This document shows, piece by piece, positions 24,752 to 32,024 of a stretch of DNA of 64,000 bases. The notes beneath the pieces are model-generated. The model worked only from the letters and a program-made list of their open reading frames with translations. It did not search any database and was not told the origin of the DNA. Within the stretch, counting starts at the first letter, position 1. The number at the start of each line of letters is the position of its first letter. The DNA comes from Chitinophaga sp. YR573 (GTDB taxonomy: Bacteria; Bacteroidota; Bacteroidia; Chitinophagales; Chitinophagaceae): the NCBI RefSeq assembly GCF_900110995.1, contig NZ_FOJF01000002.1, positions 434,001 through 498,000 of the forward strand, in the 5' to 3' direction. Both the position numbers and the translations under genes were made by a program.

Positions 24752-25579
24752 CTATTTAAACAGATCATTAAAGGCGCTATAAGCAACTGTGCCAGCTGTA
24801 AAGCTGAAACTACCTTGTTGATGGATCTCTTCTGCGGCATGCAGGAAAGAACTATATGCCACCCGCGCCAGGGTAGAACCCAGACTCACCCTTTTTACAC
24901 CTATTGCGGCCAGATCACTTATTGTAAAGGTAGTCTGTGACAGACCGGCTACAACATTCACAGGACGGGGAGCTACAGCCTTTACAACGGCCGTGATCTC
25001 TTCCAGTGTCTTTAACCCTGGAGCAAAGAGAACATCTGCTCCTGCATCGGCAAAGGCTTCCAGCCGGCGGATAGTATCTTTCAGGTCTGGTCTGCCATGA
25101 ATGAGGTTCTCTGCTCTTGCTGTAAGAGTAAAGTGGAAAGGAAGACTTCTGGCAGCTTTAACAGCAGCTTTCACTCGCTCTACGGCGAGCTCAAAGGGAA
25201 TGATAGGATCTTCGGGGTGGCCCGTTGTATCTTCTATGGAACCGCCAACAAGACCAATACCGGCAGCGAGTAAAATAGTTTCAGCACAGGTTTCAGGATC
25301 TAAACCATAACCGTTTTCCAGATCTGCGGAAACGGGAAGATCTGTAGCATTGACAATATCCTGTGCATTCTTCAAGGCTTCTTCCCGGCTAACAGCGTTT
25401 TCCCCGTCTCGTTTTCCCAAAGAAAAGGCGAGTCCTGCACTGGTGGTAGCCAGGGCTTCGAAGCCTGTAGCTGCCAGCATCTTTGCAGATCCCGCATCCC
25501 AGGGATTGGGAATAACGAAAATACCTTCACGCTCGTGGAGTGTTTTAAATACCTGGGCTAAAACTTGTTGCGATATCAT
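24752..25579 (-). CDS. Isocitrate lyase / PEP mutase superfamily protein
   Basis: 275 residues forming a PEP mutase/ICL TIM barrel. GIFVIPNPWDAGSAKMLAATGFEALATTSAG is the N-terminal signature, LPVSADLENGYGLDPETCAETI carries the metal-binding Asp/Glu, and GLVGGSIEDTTGHPEDPI the second metal site. FTLTARAENLIHGRPDLKDTI follows. The catalytic Cys of isocitrate and methylisocitrate lyases (KKCGH) is absent, so it belongs to the oxaloacetate-decarboxylase / PEP-mutase-like side. The substrate is unknown. ATG 25579 gives the normal MISQQ...FKTLHE start; an in-frame ATG at 25600 is possible. Confidence 0.87.
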   Translation of the reverse strand: MISQQVLAQVFKTLHEREGIFVIPNPWDAGSAKMLAATGFEALATTSAGLAFSLGKRDGENAVSREEALKNAQDIVNATDLPVSADLENGYGLDPETCAETILLAAGIGLVGGSIEDTTGHPEDPIIPFELAVERVKAAVKAARSLPFHFTLTARAENLIHGRPDLKDTIRRLEAFADAGADVLFAPGLKTLEEITAVVKAVAPRPVNVVAGLSQTTFTISDLAAIGVKRVSLGSTLARVAYSSFLHAAEEIHQQGSFSFTAGTVAYSAFNDLFK

Positions 25580-25622
25580 TGTATGAGGGTTATACTGCAA
25601 GGTATAAAAAACAGATTGATAT

Positions 25623-25811
25623 TCAACCTGCTTTGGATATTATAAGGACGGTACCGGTATGGGCCTTCATATTCTTATCCAGCAGGAACATATTTCGCAT
25701 AAAAACGCCGGATTCTATGGCTAACCCGGCAATGGCTATACGAGGTTTATTCTTATGCCCTGCAATAAAAGCCATGCCCATCATCGTACTGCAAAACAGG
25801 ATTAGAAACAT
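25623..25811 (-). CDS. Possible small hypothetical membrane protein
   Basis: 62 residues with one or two hydrophobic stretches (MFLILFCSTMMGMAFIAG; KPRIAIAGLAIESGVFM). Codon choice is similar to neighbouring genes, and the ORF ends 43 bases before the PEP-mutase-like start, so it may be co-transcribed. No known family is recognised. It could equally be a chance ORF or the tail of a decayed gene; a stop lies just upstream of its ATG. Confidence 0.3.
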   Translation of the reverse strand: MFLILFCSTMMGMAFIAGHKNKPRIAIAGLAIESGVFMRNMFLLDKNMKAHTGTVLIISKAG

Positions 25812-26100
25812 GTATACTTTATAGGTGAGTTTTTAGATATTGAATACTGTATTCGCCCCGTTGATTGAAAAATACTAAAAAAATGTATCATTCATTAATA
25901 TATATAAATAAGATAATTTTTCTTCCTTATTAGATATGGAGCACTTTTTTGTGTGTATTAAAATCCAGTTTTTGTATTGTAGCTTGCGTGAAATATAACC
26001 ATAGACACAGACACAAATAGCCCGGAGACGGCCCTACAACTGTCTTCGAATTACGTGTATCCCCGTCGTGTTAGTATTGCCACAGTTTACAACCAGTCCC
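25812..26100. other. Intergenic region upstream of the PBP2 gene
   Basis: 289 A/T-rich bases with no ORF and no convincing promoter box, hairpin or repeat. Confidence 0.3.
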
Positions 26101-28056
26101 ATGTCTATCTACAACCAACCCAGAAAGAGGGTTATTCAGCTAATTATTGCCGTTGGAGTAATTATTATTGTCAGCAGGTTATTTTTCCTGCAGGTAATCG
26201 AAAAGAAATATTCCAAATTATCAGATGCCAATTCGGTATTGAAGAAAATCGTGTATCCGGGCCGTGGTATTATATATGACCGTAAAGGCCGGAGTGTACT
26301 ACAGAATGATGTGATGTACGATCTGATGGTCACACCATCCGCTGTGAAAAACATTGATACCGCTTATCTGTGCGATATCCTGGGTATAGATAGGGTGGAG
26401 TTCAAAAAGCGCATCGTTGCAGCTATTATTAAAAACGGGAGAGTAAGACAATCCGTATTTGCACCTTTATTATTACCGGTTACTTTCAGCAAGCTACAGG
26501 AAAGCATGTATATGTTTCAGCCGGGCTTTGAACTGATACAACGGCAGATCCGCTCTTATCCTTATAAGGCTGCCGCTAACATACTGGGTTATATAGGAGA
26601 GATCTCCCCGCAAATGCAGGCAAATCCGGCATTCAGCGCTTATCAGATGGGCGATTACCTGGGTATGACCGGATTAGAAAGAACGTATGAAAATGTGCTG
26701 ATGGGGCAGCGTGGTACGCAGTACCTGTTAAAGGATAACCTGAACCGCCCGCAGGGAACTTATGAAAGGGGAGAGTTTGATACGGCTGCTGTGGCAGGTA
26801 AGAACCTGAATCTGTCGCTGGATATTGATTTGCAGGTGCTGGGAGAAAGACTGATGCATAACAAGATAGGCAGCATTGTAGCTATCGATCCTAAAACAGG
26901 GGGCATACTGGCACTGGTGAGCGGCCCTACCTATAACCCTAATCTGCTTACCGGTTCTTACAGGGCCAGGAATTTCAGCAAGCTGTCCGCAGATACAACC
27001 AAACCTTTATTCAACCGTGCCATACAGGGGACTTATGCCCCCGGATCATCTATAAAGCCATTAACAGCCTTAATTGCCCTGGATGAAGGTATCATCACCC
27101 CTGACTATGGTTATTCCTGTAACGGGGCTTACTGGAGCTGTGGACGGCGTATAGGCTGTGAACACAGTGATGCTGGTCATGCTGCGAATCTGCGGCTTGC
27201 TATCTCTCATTCCTGTAACTCTTATTTTGTGAACCTTTACCGCATGGAAGTAGATGCCCGTAAATGGGGCAGTGTAAACGAAGGGCATCAGAAGTGGTAT
27301 GAATACATGACAAGTTTTGGAATGGGGCATCGTCTTGGCATTGATATCCCTTCAGAAAATCCGGGTTATGCTATCGATACGGCCGGGATGAATAAACGTT
27401 ATCACGGTCAGTGGAATTCCTGTACGGAACTTTATGTAGGCATGGGGCAGGGAGCAGTGGCAGTTACGCCTATACAGATGGCGAATGCCATGTGTATCAT
27501 TGCCAATAAGGGATATTATTACCTGCCGCATTTTGTACAGCAGATTGAAAATGATAGTTCTGGTTTACTTGATAAATATAAGGAGCGTCATGTAGTAGCG
27601 CATATTATGGACACCGCTTACAAATCAGTGATATATGGAATGGAAGATGTGGTAGAGAGAGGATCGGGGCGGAATGCACAGGTAGAGGGAGAGATCATTT
27701 GTGGTAAAACAGGAACAGCGGAAAATAACGCTCTTGTGAATGGTGTGCTTAAAAAGATGAAGAGCCATGCATTTTTTGTAGCCTTTGCACCGCGGGATAA
27801 TCCTAAAATAGCTATTGCAGTAATTGTGGAGAACGTTGGTTTTGGGAACACCTTTGCGGCACCTATAGCCTCCCTGATGATGGAGAAATACCTGCATGAT
27901 ACGATTTCGGTAAAGAAGAAAATGATCGTGAAAAATATTCTGGACAACAATACGATGGATCCCGTTGTACAGGCTAAATCCAGACTGGATTCCCTGAATG
28001 TGGCTACCACCGGATTAACCACAGATCAGATACTAAATTTTTACTTTCATAATTAA
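26101..28056 (+). CDS. Penicillin-binding protein 2 (class B transpeptidase), isolated copy
   Basis: 651 residues. Short cytoplasmic tail, one membrane anchor (VIQLIIAVGVIIIVSRLFFLQ), a dimerisation domain starting YPGRGIIYDRKGRSVLQNDV, and the transpeptidase domain with all three active motifs: SSIKP (~316), SCN (~370) and KTGTAEN (~535). It synthesises cell-wall cross-links, normally with the glycosyltransferase RodA in the elongasome. ATG 26101 gives MSIYNQPRKRVIQL and is preferred to 26068. Neither mreBCD nor rodA adjoins it. A C-terminal extension of ~50 residues (LHDTISVKKKMIVKNILDNN) is usual in the phylum. It may be a paralogue or the only copy; the window cannot tell. Confidence 0.92.
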   Translation: MSIYNQPRKRVIQLIIAVGVIIIVSRLFFLQVIEKKYSKLSDANSVLKKIVYPGRGIIYDRKGRSVLQNDVMYDLMVTPSAVKNIDTAYLCDILGIDRVEFKKRIVAAIIKNGRVRQSVFAPLLLPVTFSKLQESMYMFQPGFELIQRQIRSYPYKAAANILGYIGEISPQMQANPAFSAYQMGDYLGMTGLERTYENVLMGQRGTQYLLKDNLNRPQGTYERGEFDTAAVAGKNLNLSLDIDLQVLGERLMHNKIGSIVAIDPKTGGILALVSGPTYNPNLLTGSYRARNFSKLSADTTKPLFNRAIQGTYAPGSSIKPLTALIALDEGIITPDYGYSCNGAYWSCGRRIGCEHSDAGHAANLRLAISHSCNSYFVNLYRMEVDARKWGSVNEGHQKWYEYMTSFGMGHRLGIDIPSENPGYAIDTAGMNKRYHGQWNSCTELYVGMGQGAVAVTPIQMANAMCIIANKGYYYLPHFVQQIENDSSGLLDKYKERHVVAHIMDTAYKSVIYGMEDVVERGSGRNAQVEGEIICGKTGTAENNALVNGVLKKMKSHAFFVAFAPRDNPKIAIAVIVENVGFGNTFAAPIASLMMEKYLHDTISVKKKMIVKNILDNNTMDPVVQAKSRLDSLNVATTGLTTDQILNFYFHN

Positions 28057-28059
28057 TTT

Positions 28060-28067
28060 TATCTTTA
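28060..28067 (+). promoter_or_regulatory. Possible -7 box TATCTTTA before the DUF4239 gene
   Basis: Seven of eight positions fit TAnnTTTG; 25 bases before the chosen ATG at 28093. No -33 TTG is evident. Confidence 0.35.
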
Positions 28068-28092
28068 CGGGTATATCCCTTAATTGAGTATT

Positions 28093-28887
28093 ATGTCCTT
28101 TTCCTATGCCCTTCTGAGTGTACCTCCGGTATTACTGATGTTCCTTATGCTGTTTTTTTTCGCTCTCGCGGGCGGATTATCTACCTGGTTTTTCCGGAAA
28201 TTTATACGGATAAAAGTACTGCGCTCACATAACGAAGTAACGGGTAATATCTTTGCCTGTGCAGGAGGGTTGTATAGCCTGTTGCTGGCCTTTGTTGTTT
28301 TCCTGGTATGGGATGGATTCAATGATGCCAGTTCACATGCCGATATGGAATTCAGTGTGGCGAAGGGGCTATATCGTGATATTCAGTTTTATCCGGATAC
28401 AACAGAATCAAGAAAAATAAAAGAAGTATACCTGGAATATATCAACAAGGTAATAACAGAAGAATATCCTGCCATGGATCGTCTGGAACCAATGCCTTTA
28501 TCCAGTAAAAAAGCATTTGATAATGTATTTATTGTGATAGAACAAATGCAGCCACAAAACATTAATCTGAATGCCAGGTCAGATGAAATGTTCCGGCACC
28601 TGAACGAGTTAGCTACTAACCGTAGCTTACGGCAGTTATCTGCTAACGCAGGTATTTCTTTTGAATTATGGTTGCCCTTATTAATAGGCGGTTTTATCAC
28701 ACTTATTTTTGTTACCATGCTGGATATTGAGAATATGCGGTTACATATTTTCCTGAGTGCCATGCTGGGTGCTTTTATCGGTTTAGTGATATACCTAATT
28801 ATCATTCTTGATTATCCTTTTTCAGGACATCTTAGTATACAACCAACAGGTTACCAGGAGATTTTACAATGGGATAAAGCGTTGTAA
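28093..28887 (+). CDS. DUF4239 (bestrophin-like) membrane protein
   Basis: 264 residues with two N-terminal hydrophobic segments (~10-30; 55-75, GNIFACAGGLYSLLLAFVVFLVWDGF), a central soluble helical domain (~80-190) and two C-terminal segments (~195-245), the DUF4239 pattern distantly related to bestrophin channels. Role unknown. ATG 28093 is chosen over the in-frame TTG at 28084. The gene is not overlapped by neighbours and probably has its own promoter. Confidence 0.8.
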   Translation: MSFSYALLSVPPVLLMFLMLFFFALAGGLSTWFFRKFIRIKVLRSHNEVTGNIFACAGGLYSLLLAFVVFLVWDGFNDASSHADMEFSVAKGLYRDIQFYPDTTESRKIKEVYLEYINKVITEEYPAMDRLEPMPLSSKKAFDNVFIVIEQMQPQNINLNARSDEMFRHLNELATNRSLRQLSANAGISFELWLPLLIGGFITLIFVTMLDIENMRLHIFLSAMLGAFIGLVIYLIIILDYPFSGHLSIQPTGYQEILQWDKAL

Positions 28888-28934
28888 TCCCGAAGATTTA
28901 ACATACCCCTGATATTGAATAGCAGTAGTAAAGT

Positions 28935-28949
28935 GTACTTTTAAAGTAC
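28935..28949. promoter_or_regulatory. Palindrome GTACTT-TTA-AAGTAC upstream of the protease gene
   Basis: Perfect 6-bp arms 67 bases before the secreted protease ATG; possible operator. No other copy was noticed. Confidence 0.3.
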
Positions 28950-29015
28950 CTATATTGATAACCATGTCTACCCGTACCTGCATCCTCTATTATTTTAAAC
29001 CCAAATCTGTTATTT

Positions 29016-31793
29016 ATGAAAAAACTATCCTTCATTCTGATGGGGCTACTATTGGCTTGCCCCATCCTGAAAGCCCAGATCAGTAAGGGCGGAAAACCCT
29101 ACAGTTATGCTGCTAACCTTGCCCCGGATGTTAACACCAAAACAGTCCCCGCAGTATCCTTAGCTAACCTGCGAAAAGAAGATGTCCTGCATGAGAAACA
29201 GGGATTGCCATTACGCATCGGTATTATCTTCCCGGTTTCTTATTCGCTGAACAATGCCGGTACCTGGAATACCCTGCCCAATGGCGACCGCATATGGCGA
29301 TTAAAAATTGATGTACAGGGTGCGCTGGCTACCTCTCTTTATTATCAGGATTTTCATTTACCGGAAGGGGCTACACTCTTCGTCTACAATGAAGATCATT
29401 CACAACTGATCGGTAGTTTTACCAGCGCCAACAACGAGCAAACAGGGTTGTTTGCTACTGAGATCCTGAAAGGGAATATCAGTATAGTAGAATACTATGA
29501 ACCTGCTGCTGTGAAAGGACAGGGCCGCTTTACTATCAGCGGGGTAAATAATATCTACAGTGATAAAATTCCTGAATCTAAAACAGTAAAAACAGTAGGC
29601 GCTTCCGGTAGCTGTAATGTAAATGTAAACTGCCCAGAAGGTGCCAACTGGCAGAACCAGAAAAGAGCTGTTGCACGTATCGTATTGAAACTGGGTAGTG
29701 CTTCTTATCTGTGTACAGGTGCGGTTGTGAACAATGCACGCAGTGATTGTAAACCGTATTTCTTAACAGCAAGCCATTGCGGATCTGATGCATCTGCATC
29801 TGATTTTAATCAATGGATTTTCTATTTCAATTATGAATCACCTTCCTGTACAAATCCCGGCAGTGAGCCTGCCAGTAATACTATTACAGGTTGTGTGCAG
29901 CGTGCAAGGGCAGGAGAGAGTGGTGATGCAGAAGGTTCTGATTTCCAGTTACTGGAATTTAATCAGGCTATCCCTGCTTCTTACAATGTATTTTATTCCG
30001 GATGGAGTGCTGCTACTACTGCAAGTCCGAGTGGCGTAGGTATCCATCATCCTGCGGGAGATATCAAGAAGATCTCTACTTATACTGCTACACTAACAGA
30101 TGATAACTTTAGTGGTGTAGGTACTACACCTACACATTGGAGAGCTGTGTGGGTACAGACACAAACCAACTGGAGTGTTACAGAAGGTGGTTCTTCCGGT
30201 TCTCCGCTGTTTAATAATGTAGGGCAGATAGTAGGGCAATTGTCCGGTGGGCCTTCCAGTTGTACTGCTACCAGTGCCAATAAATATGATCTATACGGTA
30301 AGGTGGCGAGGAGCTGGACTTCCAACGGTACAGATGCCCTTCATCAGTTAAAGCCCTGGTTAGACCCTGATAATACTGGTGTATTACAGATCAATGGTAC
30401 TAACTATCCATGCGGAGATACCACACATCCTACTGTTTGTCCGGACCCATATGAACCTAATAATACCTTAGCTACGGCATACACCATTACATCTGCTACC
30501 GATATACGTGCTACTATTAATACAGCCAGTGATACAGATTATTTTAAGATAGTAATTAGTGATACCAGTAAGGTTCGCATCATACTGGATAATCTTGCTG
30601 CTAACTTCAATCTCCGGTTATTATCCTCCAGTGGTGCGCAGTTAGCCACTTCACAGAATACAGGTATTGCTGCCGATTCTATTATCTATAATAATGCCCT
30701 TGGCACTTACTATATACAGGTATATGGTAACAGCGGTGTTACTTACGATAGTATCTGTTACCGGTTAAATGCTACCGTAACGGGTCTCAGTAGTTGTACT
30801 GATCAGATGGAGCCTAATAATACCTTGGCTACTGCTGCGGGCATTTCTACCGGAACGAATATACGTTCACAGATTTCTACTGCTACGGATGTGGATTATT
30901 ACAAGTTCACCACTACCGGTACGAATGCTATTCAGATTCGTTTAGACAGCTTACCGGGTGATTATGATGTGAAACTGTTCTCTTCTGCTGGCACGCAGTT
31001 AGGCATTTCTCAGCAGAGTGGTACTACTGCTGAAGTGATTAATTACACGGCTGCTGCAGGTACTTATTATATACAGGTATATGGTTATGGCAGCGCTTTC
31101 AGTAATACAAAATGTTATCTGCTGAGGGCTTCTCTTACGCCTGTTACTGCCTGTACAGATGCTTTTGAACCGAATGAGTCCCGCACAGCGGCAGCTGCTA
31201 TCAGTGTTAATACGGCCATCAATGCGCAGATTGCCAGTTCATCAGATGTTGACTGGTATAGCTTCAGTAATAGCAGCAGTCAGCCTCATATAGAGATTCT
31301 GCTGAGTAACCTGGCCGGGGATTATGATGTGTACCTTTATAATGCCAGTGGTACGCAGGTGGGTAGTTCTCTGAATGGAGATACCAGCAGTGAAAGGATA
31401 GTACTGAACAATGCAGCAGTGGGTACTTATACAGTGAGAGTAATAGGATATAATGGTGCTTCAAGCACTACAAAATGTTATAAGTTAACAGCTAATATCA
31501 GTAGTTCTCCTAAAGTGGCTATTGTTGCTAAAAACAGTAAGGTAGCAGGTAATGGCATACATGTGTATCCTGTGCCTGCAAGAGATAAACTGTATGCTGA
31601 AGTAACTGGTCAAAGTAACCAGCTGGAGTATCTTATTATTACTGATATGAATGGTAAGGTGTTATATAAGCAGCCTTATAGTGTGGTTGTTGGGTATAAC
31701 AGACTGGAAGTATCATTACCGGAATCATTAAAGGCTGGTGTGTATATTATATCTGATGGGAAACATTCTCAGAAGTTTGTTTTACAGAGATAA
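29016..31793 (+). CDS. Secreted trypsin-like endopeptidase with three PPC domains and T9SS type A sorting domain
   Basis: 925 residues. Signal peptide MKKLSFILMGLLLACPILKA-Q; propeptide and S1 domain follow. The triad is visible: FLTASHCGSD (His ~253), AEGSDFQLLEF (Asp ~309) and TEGGSSGSPLFN (Ser ~396), close to lysyl endopeptidases. Three pre-peptidase C-terminal (PPC) beta domains begin at ~479 (YEPNNTLATAYTI), ~598 (MEPNNTLATAAGI) and ~717 (FEPNESRTAAAAI). The C-terminal ~80 residues (VYPVPARDKLYAEV ... LKAGVYIISDGKHSQKFVLQR) are a Por/T9SS type A signal, so it is exported across the outer membrane and attached or released. It likely degrades environmental protein. Followed by a fold-back repeat. 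Confidence 0.93.
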   Translation: MKKLSFILMGLLLACPILKAQISKGGKPYSYAANLAPDVNTKTVPAVSLANLRKEDVLHEKQGLPLRIGIIFPVSYSLNNAGTWNTLPNGDRIWRLKIDVQGALATSLYYQDFHLPEGATLFVYNEDHSQLIGSFTSANNEQTGLFATEILKGNISIVEYYEPAAVKGQGRFTISGVNNIYSDKIPESKTVKTVGASGSCNVNVNCPEGANWQNQKRAVARIVLKLGSASYLCTGAVVNNARSDCKPYFLTASHCGSDASASDFNQWIFYFNYESPSCTNPGSEPASNTITGCVQRARAGESGDAEGSDFQLLEFNQAIPASYNVFYSGWSAATTASPSGVGIHHPAGDIKKISTYTATLTDDNFSGVGTTPTHWRAVWVQTQTNWSVTEGGSSGSPLFNNVGQIVGQLSGGPSSCTATSANKYDLYGKVARSWTSNGTDALHQLKPWLDPDNTGVLQINGTNYPCGDTTHPTVCPDPYEPNNTLATAYTITSATDIRATINTASDTDYFKIVISDTSKVRIILDNLAANFNLRLLSSSGAQLATSQNTGIAADSIIYNNALGTYYIQVYGNSGVTYDSICYRLNATVTGLSSCTDQMEPNNTLATAAGISTGTNIRSQISTATDVDYYKFTTTGTNAIQIRLDSLPGDYDVKLFSSAGTQLGISQQSGTTAEVINYTAAAGTYYIQVYGYGSAFSNTKCYLLRASLTPVTACTDAFEPNESRTAAAAISVNTAINAQIASSSDVDWYSFSNSSSQPHIEILLSNLAGDYDVYLYNASGTQVGSSLNGDTSSERIVLNNAAVGTYTVRVIGYNGASSTTKCYKLTANISSSPKVAIVAKNSKVAGNGIHVYPVPARDKLYAEVTGQSNQLEYLIITDMNGKVLYKQPYSVVVGYNRLEVSLPESLKAGVYIISDGKHSQKFVLQR

Positions 31794-31846
31794 AATTGGT
31801 GTAATCAAAAAGGATCTAACCAATACCCCGTTTGTAACAAATTAAA

Positions 31847-32003
31847 AGCTCCGTTAGGAGCTCCGTGTTTGTAGCAAATGTTTATATTCTCTTTAATTGA
31901 CTCCGTAGGAGTCCCCTTCTATTCGCGACTTAGGGGACTCCTACGGAGTCTGTGTTTTGTTGTTTAAGGTGTTTTCTACAAACACGGAGCTCCTAACGGA
32001 GCT
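31847..32003. repeat. Nested fold-back repeat, family A, copy 1
   Basis: Outer arms 31847-31874 and 31976-32003 are perfect 28-bp inverted repeats (AGCTCCGTTAGGAGCTCCG + TGTTTGTAG); inner arms 31899-31917 and 31932-31950 are perfect 19-bp repeats (GACTCCGTAGGAGTCCCCT). Each arm contains its own small palindrome (GACTCC-GTA-GGAGTC), so cruciforms can form at several levels. It lies between two convergent genes and could end both transcripts. A second copy is at 61307-61538. Confidence 0.93.
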
Positions 32004-32024
32004 AAATAGAATAGTATTTTTTTA

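Noticed and set aside
25579..25824. Plus-strand ORF of 81 aa
   Set aside because: It overlaps the start of the PEP-mutase-like gene and the better-looking minus-strand ORF; no coding signal in its own frame.
31847..32003. CRISPR-like array
   Set aside because: Repeats are inverted and nested, with no regular spacers and no cas genes.
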